Translations under genes and position numbers: made by a program | In this document: positions 45,181 to 56,128 of the stretch, one piece after another | Layout of the letters: every line of letters starts with the position of its first letter | Numbering within the stretch: position 1 is the stretch's first letter | The notes under the pieces: model-generated | What the model saw: only the letters and a program-made list of their open reading frames with translations | Database searches by the model: none | What the model was told of the DNA's origin: nothing | Assembly: GCA_026214975.1 (NCBI GenBank) | Contig: CM047809.1 | Location: forward strand, 29,981,977-30,045,976 | Direction: 5' to 3' | DNA length: 64,000 nt | DNA from: Gentiana macrophylla | Taxonomy: Eukaryota; Streptophyta; Magnoliopsida; Gentianales; Gentianaceae

Positions 45181-45533
45181 TTTTATAGCGATCGTTTATG
45201 TTAGAAATAATATAGTGTACACATAAATTATACATATGTTTCCACACAATATTACAACCCTATTTTGTGTATACATTTATATAATTGTAAATCTACTTTA
45301 ATTAGTAATGTATATAAGATAAACAATAATTTTATATCATGTATTAAAAAAAGAATAACATTTGCAATACCAAAATAATCTTATATTTAGAAGCTTATAT
45401 TAATTGTGGATAAAAATGGTTGATCAAATCTTAGAGCCACATAAACGACGCCGTTATACTCATACTCATTGGCATCTTTTCTTTTCTTTTTTTGTTTTTT
45501 TTTTTTTTTTTTTTTTTTTTTGGATATTTGTTT

Positions 45534-45650
45534 ATAAGGACTAGTTTGAACACTTAATGGGCATTTAGGACACCCTTAAATCTTATTTGTTTATAAGGAC
45601 ACATTTCATTTACTTTTCCTATATTACCCTTAGGCAAAAGCGCCGATAAG
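45534..45650. repeat. Left inverted arm of the 45.5-49.7 kb unit
   Basis: TCTTATTTGTTTATAAGGAC and the preceding ..TTAGGACA.. match the reverse complement of 49566-49697 over roughly 110 bases at about 70% by eye. A long T run (45497-45521) lies just outside. Confidence 0.6.
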
Positions 45651-45759
45651 CGTGGATAAGAACCTGGACGTCCAAAAATCCAGTAGATCCTAGCATCTGA
45701 TTCCCTTCCCAGTAATTCTTTTCTAATTAAAACCTTCACAAGTTCGGATTCAACGGCAT

Positions 45760-46167
45760 CTATTGACTGCTCCTGTTCTTTTTGTCAATGATGGCGAATT
45801 GTACCTGGGAAACATAAGAAACTCCATCAAAATCATGTCCTCCGCTTCGGATTCGGATCTGTACATCATACTTTCTTCTACAAAAGATTGCATCTTGGAT
45901 ATGGGATTCTTGTGTAGGAGTTGGAATTAGCAGCGGCCGAGGTGTTGTGAATGTCAGATTTTGAGCAGAAAAATCTAGGACGGATGAGTAAGAGCTGCTC
46001 TCAGGGGTGTATATAATCTGATATGAATTTATGGTATCTCCAAATTTCTCGTATATGCATTTCAGAAAATCGTCATGATTCTTGGCGTAATTTGATGATG
46101 CTAGCAACCAAACCGAGAATACAATGATGAAAAAGAAAAAATGGAAAAGGAAGATGTCAGCTTTCAT
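45760..46167 (-). pseudogene. Berberine-bridge-enzyme-like (BBE-like) oxidase, N-terminal fragment
   Basis: A 135-codon ORF with a hydrophobic signal peptide (residues 1-25, IFLFHFFFFIIVFSVWLL) and the start of the FAD-binding PCMH domain: FLKC (34-37), NLTFTTPRPLLI, and RIRSGGHDFDGVSYVS (105-120), whose His (111) is the covalent flavin site in this family. Full-length members have about 530 residues, so about three quarters are missing, including the substrate domain. After the stop the minus strand is unrelated. Family members oxidise carbohydrates, monolignols or alkaloids in the apoplast or vesicles. Its start region is duplicated (see 46129-46255). Confidence 0.82.
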
Positions 46168-46255
46168 CTTGCTTAACTTTGGTATTTCTTGGTATTTTTG
46201 TTGAAAAAGAAAAAATGGAAAAGGAAGATGTCAGCTTTCATCTTGCTTAACTTTG
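46129..46255. repeat. 74-bp tandem duplication around the BBE-like start codon
   Basis: AAAAAGAAAAAATGGAAAAG followed by the start-codon region occurs at about 46129 and again at about 46203. The minus strand therefore has two copies of the ATG region of the BBE-like fragment. Confidence 0.88.
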
Positions 46256-46981
46256 GGTTGGAGGCAATGCTGTTGCTTTGATGCTATGAAGATCAAGATG
46301 GCTGCTGTTCTCTCTTGGTTCTTATAGTTTTTTGACAGGCTGTTATTTTATTATAGTGTGGCTGTTTTTTTTTTTTTGTTTTTTTTGAGGGGAGTGTGGT
46401 TGTTGATGTTGGGAGTTTTGGCATAGTCTTTTTGCTTGTACGTAGTTTGAGGATTATTTTTTGCCAATGTGTTCATGCCCATACTTTTTTCCTAGCACCC
46501 GTTTTTTCTCACCCGGGTTTTGCGGACTAGGGTTTTGAGGAGGTGGGGTGGCACATTGATGACATACTGGTGTGAGGTGGCCATGGTTGGCATCAAAATC
46601 TGTAATCTTTCACTTTTTCATCAATGAAAATTACATTTTTTTGAAAAGAAAAAAGAGGATGCTCCTGTTATTTTTGTCTTGTATTATTGTTGAAACAAAT
46701 ATAAAGTATATAAAAGGAATGCAATTACATTTTTTTTTTGAGGAGATGCAATTACATTTTTAAGGTTATGATTATCACTGGTTCTGATTTCTGGTCATTA
46801 TTTTAGCCGTAAATTACACTACTTGTGCACCATATCAAACCGACCTTCGGAAAGTCGATTTTTCAGTCAATAATCGACATTTTCAAAGTCGAATCTTGAC
46901 TCATTGCGAGGGAATTAAGGTTCTCAAAGCTGAACTAGGGTTCCAACCTGAAAGGGAAATGAGAATTATGAAGGAAATGTA
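46168..46981. other. Upstream region of the BBE-like fragment
   Basis: Contains the duplication above, T runs (46370-46386, 46732-46738) and no recognisable gene. Confidence 0.5.
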
Positions 46982-47330
46982 TGATTGCCGATGTCACTGC
47001 ATAAATTGTTGATGTCACGCATATATGATTGCCGATGTCACTACATAAAATGTTGATGTCACTGCATAAATTGTTGATGAAACGCATATATGATTGCCGA
47101 TGTCATTGCATAAATTGTTGATGAAATGCATATATGATTGCCGATGTCACTACATAAAATGTTGATATCACTGCATATATGATTGCCGATGTCACTACAT
47201 AAAATGTTGATGTCACTGCATAAATTATTGATGAAACACATATATGATTGCCGATGTCACTACATAAAATGTTGATATCACTACTATATGATTGCCGATG
47301 TCACTGCAAAAATGTTGATATCACGGGTCT
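46982..47330. repeat. Minisatellite with 44/65/45-bp alternation
   Basis: TGATTGCCGATGTCA starts at 46982, 47026, 47091, 47135, 47180, 47245 and 47289. The spacings are 44, 65, 44, 45, 65, 44, so a higher-order unit of about 154 bp repeats about twice. A 21-base sub-block (CACTGCATAAATTGTTGATG) makes the difference between 44 and 65. Confidence 0.92.
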
Positions 47331-47418
47331 CTTTTGCTTAAAACGATGCCTGAATTTTTTTAAGTTTAGTATGGATACCAACTCTAAGGTTCCTGTTTAG
47401 ATTTAATTGCCCAATCTT

Positions 47419-49370
47419 CATCGCGGTGTCTCTGTATCACGGTGTCTCTGCATTGGGGGTGGTCATTGCATTGCGGTGTCTCTTTATCGGGGTGGCCACT
47501 GTATCGCGGTGTCAATGCATCGCGGTGGTCAATGCATTGGAGGTGTCTCTGCATCGCGGCTTCTCTGTATCGGGGGTGGTCACTGCATCGTGGTGTCTGT
47601 GCATCGGGAGTGGTCATTGCATCGCGGTGTCTCTGTATCGGGGTGGTCACTGCATCGTAGTGTCTCTGCATCGGGGTGGTCACTGCATCGAGGTGTCTCT
47701 GCATCGGGTGGTCACTGCATCGTGGTGTCTCTGTATCGGGGGTGGTCACTGCATCGCGGTGTCTCTGCATCGGGGTGGTCACTACATCGCAATATGTCTC
47801 TGCATCGGACGTGTTTTTTTTCCTGGCCGCGCTTTTTCCTGACCGTGTTTTTCTTTTCTGGACGTGATTTTTTTTAAACAGTAAAGAGACATCGCGGTAT
47901 TTCTGCATCGGGGATGTCTCTGCATCGGGGGTGGTCACTGCATCGCGGTGTCACTTCATCGCGGTGTCTTTGCATCGTGGTGTTTCTGCATTGCGGTGTC
48001 ACTTCATCATCGAGGTGTCTCTTAATTGCGATGTCTCTACATCGTCAAATGTTATAACATCGCGGTGTCTCTGCATCGCGGTGTCTCTGCATCGTCAAAT
48101 GTTATAACATCGTGATGTCTCTGCATCACGGTGTCTCTGCATCGGGATGGTCACTGCATCGCGGAGTCTCTGCATCGGGGTGGTCACTACATCGCGATGT
48201 GTCTCTGCATCGGACGCGTTTTTTTTCCCTGGCCGTTTTTTCCTGACCGTTTTTTTTTTCTGGACGTGATTTTTTTGAATAGTAAAGAGATATCGCGGTA
48301 TCTCTGCATCGGGGGTGGTCACTTCATCACGGTGTCTTTGCATCGTGGTGTTTCTGCATTGCGGTGTCACTTCATCATCGCGGTGTCTCTTAATTGCGAT
48401 GTCTCTGCATCGTCAAATGTTATAACATCACGGTTTCTCTGCATCGTCAAATGTTATAACATCGTGATGTCTCTGCATCGCGGTGTCACTTCATCGCGGT
48501 GTCTCTGCATCGGGGGTGGTCACTGCATCGCGGTGTCTCTGCATCGAGGTGGTCACTGCATCACGGTGTCTCTGCATCGCGGTCACTTCATCGCGGTGTC
48601 TCTACATCGATGTGGTGAATGCATCGGGTGTGGTCTCTGCATCGCGGTGGTCGTTACATTGGTGTGGTCACTGCATCGCGGTGTCTCTGCATCGGGGGTG
48701 GTAACTGCATCGCGGTGGTCAATCTATCGGGGTGGTCACTGCATCAGGGTGATCACTGCATCGCGGTGGTCAATGCATCGCGGTGTCTCTACATCGCGGT
48801 GGTCACTTCATCGCGGCGTCTCTGCATCAGGGGTGTCAATGCATCGGGGTAGTCAATGGACCCGGGGTGGTCACTACATCGAGGTGTCTCTGCATCGGGG
48901 GTGGTCACTGCATCGCGGTGTCTCTGCATCGGGGGTGGTCACTGCATCGCGGTGTCTCTGCATCGGGGGTGATCACTGCATCGCGGTTGTCAGTGCATCC
49001 CGGTGTCACTTCATCGAGGTGTTTCTTCATCTTGGTGTCACTTTATCGCTGTGTCCCTGCAATACGGTGTCATTTCATCGCGGTGGTCAGTGCATCGCGG
49101 TGTCTTTACATCGATGTGGTCAATGCATCGGGGGTGGTCACTGCATCACGGTGGTCGTTGCATCAGGGTGGTGAATGCATCGCGGTGGTCAATGCAGTGT
49201 CTCTGTATCGCGGTGTCTTTGCATCGTCAAATGTCATAATATCGTGATGTTTCTGCATCGCGGTGTCACCTGATCACGGTGTCTTTGCATCGCGGTATCA
49301 CTTTATCGCGGTGTCTCTGCATCGAGGTGGTCGTTGCATCGGGATGGTTAATTTATCGCGGTGGTCACCC
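47419..49370. repeat. GC-rich minisatellite, 15-18 bp units (about 1.95 kb)
   Basis: Units such as CATCGCGGTGTCTCTG (16) and CATCGGGGTGGTCACTG (17) alternate over the whole stretch. Interruptions recur: a T-rich block GTTTTTTTTCC.TGGCCG at about 47811 and 48216 (405 apart) and CATCGTCAAATGTTATAACA at about 48032, 48089, 48408, 48441 (later variant at 49224). This gives a higher-order period near 400 bp. Long ORFs exist in several frames and on both strands (up to 347 codons at 48131-49174); they only reflect the repeat's lack of stops. Confidence 0.95.
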
Positions 49371-49565
49371 AAAAAAAAAAAAAAAAAAAAAAAAACCCTC
49401 GCAGCGTCCAGCAAAAAAATAAAATTAAAAAAATAAAAAATAAAATAGGTTTTAGCATAAGGATGGAAAAAAAAAAAAAAAAAAAGCTTGCACGAAAAAG
49501 AAAAAAAAAATCCCATCACGTTAGCATCCTGTATTACAAACAAAACAAATCAGCTTCTTTCATTC
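49371..49565. other. A-rich spacer
   Basis: Homopolymer A runs at 49371-49394 and 49467-49485, then lower-complexity sequence; no gene seen. Confidence 0.7.
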
Positions 49566-49697
49566 AGCGCCGGCTTTTTTTATTTATTTATATTAATTGA
49601 GGGTAGATTGGTCTATGTATTAATTTTATGTCCTTATAACCAAATAAGTTTTCATAATGTCCTATTTGTCTTATTAAGTCCAATATGTGTCCTTTTG
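49566..49697. repeat. Right inverted arm of the 45.5-49.7 kb unit
   Basis: Contains GTCCTTATAACCAAATAAG and ATGTCCTATTTGTCTTATTA. The reverse complement aligns with 45534-45650, including the ATAAGGACA and TACCCT blocks and a GCGCCG-like inner end. Confidence 0.6.
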
Positions 49698-49855
49698 GAC
49701 CCTTACCCCTTTTTTATTTATACCTGGAACGTCTGTTCTTCTTTAAAACTTTTTAAAGCGGAAATAATCATCAATCATGGGCGGAATTGCTGGGGCGGAG
49801 TTGCTGAATTTATTCACAAATCATCAATTGCTAAAAACGTCTGACTGTTGCCTTA

Positions 49856-50136
49856 GAGCATCTCCAAGGGATTACACACCAAATCATCAATTTGATGTAA
49901 TTTTTACATCAAATATTATCTATCAACTCCAACCGTTCACATCAAAAAAAAATATTCTTGGAATATTCTCTTTTTTAGTTGGAAAATAGAATGAATAGTG
50001 TTTGCCGGTGAAATGTTCCACGGCAAATTTGCTGGAAGATTTCTCCAAAACACCAAATAGGTGTAAACTTTGCTACACCATTGGAGAAGATTTCTCACCA
50101 AATAGGTGATTTGATGTCTCCCGTTGGAGATGCTCT
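49856..50136. mobile_element. Tourist/PIF-Harbinger-type MITE (281 bp)
   Basis: Inverted termini GAGCATCTCCAA and TTGGAGATGCTC. TSD TTA at 49853-49855 and 50137-50139. It interrupts a short ORF that starts at 49777 (MGGIAGAELLNLFTNHQLLK), so that ORF may be an exon or gene fragment split by the MITE; I do not recognise it. Confidence 0.88.
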
Positions 50137-50994
50137 TACCAACAATTGATTCTCTCTTTCGATTAATAAATTGTATTTAAAGTATCTAAATGCAAGGCTC
50201 TCAACGCAATGTGCAGAGACTAAAAGGTTTCCTCCATATTTTTCCCAAAACACTGTCATATTCCCCTCTTCTTCTTCATTTGTGTGTGTTATCGATATCG
50301 ATTTTTCTTTCGGGTGGATTGTTTTTCTATTGGGGTTACCGGTAATTTTGTTCTATGTTCGAGCTCTTGGAACTAAACTGAAGTTGTTGTTCTTCTGCCG
50401 TGGATGCTTTTCTAGTTTTATCTATTTCTTCTTCATCTATGTGTGTTCTTGATATCGATAAAGTATCATTTATGCTTGGTTTCTCGATATGAACAATAAA
50501 TTTTCACATCCTGTGCCTGTGACAGAATATGAAGGGCTTATCATTTTTGTTTGGATTGCTACGGTGTATTATTGCCTTTTGATAACTACAGTAATTATCA
50601 TATGCAATTGGAAACAAAATTCTATAGCTCTACGGTATGCTCCCATGTAAGCTTATCATTAAGCATGACTACACACAATCATAACTTTATTGCATTTGTT
50701 ACCTGTTCACACTATTCTTTGTCTCGATTGCAGGATGTGTAAGCAAGTATACATTACCTAAATACGTCCAAACATCAACATTTGGAGAGATAAAGTATTG
50801 ATGTTGGAAAAGAGAAATCCTTAGACTACCAAAAAAGCTTGTAATAATGATTAAATAATATCATGGCCAAACAAAGCTTACTTGTGTATTGTATGGAATG
50901 CATTTGTTTTACATTAGCATTAAGGACAACATATTTATGCCATCACGCATTTGGCTATCTTCACCGTTAGAAAACACGGTTTCAGGCGGGCCAT
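50137..50994. other. Probable Helitron interior, no gene recognised
   Basis: AT-rich sequence left of the Helitron 3' end, with short hydrophobic ORFs (e.g. 50171-50452) and two related ATCGATATCGAT/GATATCGATAAA blocks. No Rep/helicase. The 5' end could not be fixed. Confidence 0.4.
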
Positions 50995-51027
50995 AACCGT
51001 GCAACGCACGGTTTGCTACCCACTAGT
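50995..51027 (+). mobile_element. Helitron 3' terminus
   Basis: An 8-bp perfect stem AACCGTGC..GCACGGTT with loop AAC (50995-51013) is followed at 51023-51027 by CTAGT, where a Helitron ends in CTAG against host T. The hairpin-to-CTRR spacing (9 bases) is normal. Confidence 0.75.
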
Positions 51028-53158
51028 AACACTAAATGGAAATATACCGACAAAAGGAATTTCATGATTTCTATTTATATTGATGCATCAACATATGTTA
51101 CCGTTTATTTTCTTTTGACAAAACATGCTACTTTTAGCACTTAAATAATAAAAGTTTGTGGTCATATATGACATTAAATACAAAAATGAAATGAAACCAA
51201 AAAAAAAAAGTTAATGCGTTAAGTGAATAGAACAACTATGCTGCACGTTCTCGCCTGAAATTCAGAGAGAGTTTTCAGCGATAAGCGCATAGAGTACCGC
51301 TGAAAATTTAAAGGTAAAATTAAGAGGTGCTTAATTTAAGATGATCCTAAAAACATTATTAAACATGTCTAAATTTAACCACCTCTTAAAAAGATTAGAA
51401 AGTACTTATTTGTGTAAACAAACAGGCCCTTACACTATATTCGATTACGTACAAATACAAGCAAGGTCTGACCAATCCTATACAATTCGCACGTCAGACT
51501 ACTAAGCAAACTTATACTTGGTTTCTAAACCAACTATATTGGTGTCATCAAAACTTCTAATATATGGAGACCTAACAGTTTGACAGAATGGTCTTAGTAG
51601 TACTAGGCGTGTGCCTGACCCTTTTGTTGTGTTAAATGATTGTTTCTTACCTATTTGGTGTGTAGAGAATAAGCCTTATTTGTTATGTGACAACGCCTTG
51701 AGTTTGGATTCTGGTGTTTTCGGCACAAGATTGTGTAGAGAGCCTCTACGGGGAGAAACAAAAGACCACCGGAAGATGAACACTTGACTTTGTCGGATGT
51801 AAGGCTTAGAAGCAAACATCTTCTATGCAATGTGCTAAGTAGCTTACTAAAGGAATGGTTTAGGGTTAGTGGTGCATAGGAATCCTTTATGTGAATGAAC
51901 ATAGGTAATTAGATTAAAGCTGGAAGAACGTACTTGAGAGTCCAAAAGATAAAACACCCGGACTCTTGGTTAGGCCCTGAGTGATTTCACAAGCGGGAGT
52001 TAGACTCCACTTGGGTAGGACCCATGCCATATGAGGCGTTGGCTAGATGTCGTGGTGAAACTCACCAGGCGTAAGTCTTGGTGTAACCAATTCCTTGGTG
52101 GTTGAGTTTTACTAGTTGTGTAGAGGGGAGTGAGTCTTTATTCATACTTGGTAGTGATAAATGTATGCTTTGTTGTTGGTTATTATATACGGTGCTTCTA
52201 CCCTACACTAAGTACTTTTGTACTTACCCATTTGGTATTGTATGTTGTTTCCCCATCTCGAGAATATGATGCAGACACCGAGGATGAGCTTTACTGAGTG
52301 AGCTTGCGTTCACGAGAGATGCTTTAATTCTACTTTATGTTTTTAATGATGAACTTTGAAATTCCTTGTTCTAGACATTATCCTTTTATCAGACTTTTGA
52401 GATGTAATAGCTAGTTTGGAATACTTTGGTTACATAAACGTTGAACTGGTTTAGTGCATTCTAATTGACGTTAGTCTCTTTCGTTTCCGCTTGACATAAT
52501 ACTTAGATAATTAAATTAAATTTTAATTGTATGCATGCCGGACATTGTTTTTCGGATATGGACTTGGTATCTGAGAAGGGAGCGTAACATGTAGGGTTAT
52601 GACATGTTACAAGGATGTTGTTTTCTTTGGAAAGTTGATAGTAAAATCTCACGTTGGAAAAATAGAGGAAAAACTTTGATATAAACTTGATAAGTGATAG
52701 AATGATCAATAATTTGGGTTAATTATTTTATGTCAAACGAGAGTGATAAGCCTATGTAGTTAATGAGTTTCTTATGAACCAATTAGCGTTGGACAATACA
52801 TATCGTGTCTTTAACAATGAAATGTTGCAAATGAACAACTATTTTTGATAGTTGATTCAAATTGATAAGTGTGACGTTCCAAACTTGGACCTAGCGCCGT
52901 TACTTGAGCCACAATGGATATAATAACTATTTAGGTCCATCAGCCTATTCCCCTCTTAAGTAATGACGTGCTCATTAGAAACCTACCAGAGGTACCTAGT
53001 GGTGACTCCTATTGTTCTCACAACATGAAAATTAGTTTCATTTGATAGTCTATGTTGATACCACTTGTAATTGACTAAAATTTGGGTGTAACAATGATAC
53101 TTGAGGCAATATGAATCCAGTAACTATTTAAATCCATCGTCATCATAGAACCTAGAAT
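51028..53158. other. Noncoding stretch, no gene recognised
   Basis: Only short ORFs. At about 51410-51425 AAACAAACAGGCCCTT resembles a MITE end, without a partner. From 51600 to 52630 there is LTR-like sequence (GTTATGACATGTTAC near 52595), not paired. Confidence 0.4.
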
Positions 53159-53787
53159 TAGTGTTGTTAAACGAACATAGCTGCTCACAAACAAGCTCGT
53201 GTCCGATTCGTTAGTATTTGTGATCGTTCGTTTGTTTAGCTTAACGAATCAAGCTTGAACAAGAATATAAACACATTTCTTAAATGAGCGTATGTTCACG
53301 GACCTGCGTATATAGATAAACCAATTACAAACCTAACCCAAAAACATTAGATGATAAGTCATTTGTTATTCTCATAGATACTCTAGAGTAATTTTATTGA
53401 ATATTTACAGGGTTCTCCTAATATTTTTGATACTGTGATGTTTGAATATTGCTTTATAATTTATTATATATTTATTTGCACTTGATTTTTTATACCTTAA
53501 CTGGCAAAAATCGAGCTGAGCTCAAGCTTAAAGGTAAAAATACAAGTTGCAAGCCAAACTCGAACACGAGTTTAAACAAATTTTCTTTATAAATGAGTTG
53601 AGTTTGAATATAATTTTTTGTTTGTTTACTAAACAAACGTTCGCGAATAATCTCATTATCTTAACGAACCAAGCTTGAATATATTGTTTTTGTTGGTTTA
53701 TTAAACGAGCGAACACAAACAAGATTGTGACATAAACAAACATTGAACAACTAACACTCGATTCGGCTCGGCCGGTTAGCAACTTTA
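53159..53787. mobile_element. Non-autonomous hAT element (629 bp)
   Basis: Perfect 8-bp TSD CCTAGAAT at 53151-53158 and 53788-53795. Imperfect inverted ends TAGTGTTGTTAAAC and, from the right, TAAAGTTGCTAACC. Subterminal parts are rich in GAACGA/TCGTTC and AAGCTTGA words (53175-53260 and 53620-53770). No transposase. Confidence 0.88.
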
Positions 53788-53975
53788 CCTAGAATGAATA
53801 ATTTAATTTACCAAGTCCATTATGTTTCACCTTTATATCTTGGTTATGTTTTTTTTCTTATTCTAATTTTTGTTATTTGAATGACATATTTCCCCTTTTC
53901 CAATATAAGATGGTGTATTTTATTGCAATACACAGAGTATTCTCTACTTAATTGTAGGAGAAATTCTATTAGTAC
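53788..53975. other. Short AT-rich spacer
   Basis: Between the hAT element and the TRIM; nothing recognised. Confidence 0.6.
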
Positions 53976-54657
53976 TGTAAAATCTCATATATGCAAAGTA
54001 ATAGCAGGTCAGCCCCATACAAGTGTGAGACATAAATATCATGTCAACTCGGGTTAACCCTTTTAGACCAAGCGATGACGACGGTCTAAATAGTTGACCG
54101 GATCATTTATGACTCATTTAATGCTACCAGACCGGGGGTCAGGGGCGTTACAGAATGGTATCAGAGCCGACAATCAGATGGACCAAAGTGCCACACCGTG
54201 AGAGCCGGTGGGGGCCACCTCTAGAGTCCTCTGGTAGGGACGAAACTGGGACAAGTCCACTGAGACAAGTCTTGGACAAGTCCTGAAGAGGACGCCGGTC
54301 CCTTATAAGGGGAGGGGAGGGGGGAGAATGTAAAGTCCCACATCTGTAAAGTAATAGGCTGCTCACCCCCATATAAGTGTGAGACATAAATATATTGTCA
54401 ACTTGGGTTAGCCTTTTTAGACCAAGCGAGGACGACGGTCTAAGCAGTTGACCGGATCATTTATGACTCATTTAGCGCTACCAGGCCCGGAGTCAAGGGG
54501 CGTTACAGAACGATATCAGAGCTAACTATCAGATGGACGAAAGTGCCACACCGTGAGAGCCGGTGGGGTCCACTTGTAGACTCCTCTGGTAGGGACGAAA
54601 CTGGGACAAGTCCACGCGAGAACGTCAGTTCCTTGTAAGGGGGAAGAATGTAAAGTC
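53976..54657 (+). mobile_element. Tandem TRIM: LTR-int-LTR-int-LTR start
   Basis: LTR1 53976-54152 and LTR2 54329-54507 (177 and 179 bp) begin TGTAAA.TC and end GGCGTTACA. Each is followed by a tRNA-Met PBS: TGGTATCAGAGCC at 54156 and a mutated CGATATCAGAGC at 54511. The internal domains (about 176 and 141 bp) differ by a deletion of 36 bases around GACAAGTCTTGGAC. A third LTR begins at 54649 and is cut after nine bases by element E. No coding capacity; it depends on another element's enzymes. Confidence 0.88.
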
Positions 54658-56111
54658 TGATCGTCGCGCATTACGTCGATTATACTAGCAAGAGTACTAG
54701 GTCAAATTATAGCATAGCAACGGCGAATCAAGGTCGATCCCACATAGACAATACAACTCAAGTATAAATGAATCTAACCTAATTGAGAAGACAAATACGG
54801 TCAATGACTAACAACGATGTAGAAACAAACATGGTATTCCTCCCCATCCCCACCTATCTACTAACTTGGTGTAGTTAATCCTTATGTTTACTTCCCCACA
54901 TAATTTCCCTAAATTAATCAAACGTTTTAATTCAGTTTAGCTACGGGTGCAATCTCCTAACCCTACCTACTTCCACCGTAAGGACAACATACAATCTATA
55001 TGCAACTAACCTCCTTCGTTGGTTGTATTAGTCCATACGCAATAAGTTTTAGAGATGCCGGCATGGGACCGAAAACCCCCCTAAGCAGCTATCGACAATG
55101 ACTAGCACGTTCCTAGGGATCCATGAAGACTATGTCTTAATTAACACTTAACTAATAGTCCTTCATGTTAATTTACGATATACAAATATTAGATTGGCCA
55201 GACCTAATTAATCGTTTTAATTAATCTTGTCGATCAACGTAGCTGACGCTGAATCTCCAGATTAAGGGTCTTAATAATTGCCACGATTAATCGGTATAGA
55301 CCGCCGATTAATTGGGGGCGTCGGTTCCTATTCTAGAATCTACATTGCTTCGTTCTGATTAATTCAAGTAAATCATGGATTGTTAAACTTGCAGATTAAG
55401 TATAACACGTAAATACAAGTAGATCTACCATAATAAAGACATAAAAGAACGTTCAAAGCTTCATACCTTCGGTTATAGACATCTAGCTTGATCTACTCAA
55501 GATAGAGATGGCGTGAAGGGAAGGAAACCAGAAAATAAATCACTAAAGAGCTAAAGAAACTTTATTTCATCAAATTGTATAAAATCTATCAAAGTATATG
55601 AAAATTTATTAAAGCACACTTTTACAATTGTATTCTGACACTTTATATAGGTTCAATGGCCGACTTAAGACTCAATAAAACCTTAACCGGCCTAGTAGAT
55701 GCGACAGGCTTCGGTTTCTTGTCTTCCAAGGCCTCGATTAATCGAGCCTGGCCCATGATTAATCGGGCCAGTTTTTCTTCCTTTTTCTGACAGAACTCTT
55801 CTTGGACTTTCTCTTCTTGGCCCAACACTCTCTCTCCGGTCCAGATCCATTCCTAGCTGCTCCATAATTTGGTGCATCCTGAAAAGTGTACAAAACAAGA
55901 CGAAACAGTACCAAATCTATGGGATAACAACATAGATGCATAATCATCAACCTAGGATCATGCACTTAGCATTTAACATGTATTCCTTACAATAATAAGC
56001 ATTTAACATGTATTCCTTAAATGGTTCATATTTATAGGTCGAAACAACTATTTCTAGCTCATAATGGATAGAATGTTGATGCCGTAGGATAGACTATTTT
56101 AACCGTCATCA
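54658..56111 (-). repeat. Element E 3' LTR (1454 bp)
   Basis: It shares TCAAGGTCGATCCCACA, CAGCTACGGGT and CAGCTATCGACA blocks with the right LTR in the same order but is clearly diverged in between. No ORF of note. Confidence 0.88.
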
Positions 56112-56128
56112 ACTACCCCCCACTAGCC
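56112..56128 (-). other. Polypurine tract of element E
   Basis: Minus strand GGCTAGTGGGGGGTAGT directly before the LTR. Confidence 0.8.

Noticed and set aside
44968..45250. MITE starting GGGGGCCGTTTGTT
   Set aside because: No inverted partner end or target duplication was found downstream.
46982..47330. CRISPR-like spaced repeats
   Set aside because: The DNA is a plant nuclear sequence and the 'spacers' are themselves repeats; it is a minisatellite.
48131..49174. 347-codon ORF and several others over 47.4-49.4 kb
   Set aside because: They arise from the stop-free minisatellite unit; several frames on both strands are open at once, and the product is a repeat of HRGVSAS-like words.
51410..51430. 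MITE end AAACAAACAGGCCC
   Set aside because: No matching left end found within several hundred bases.
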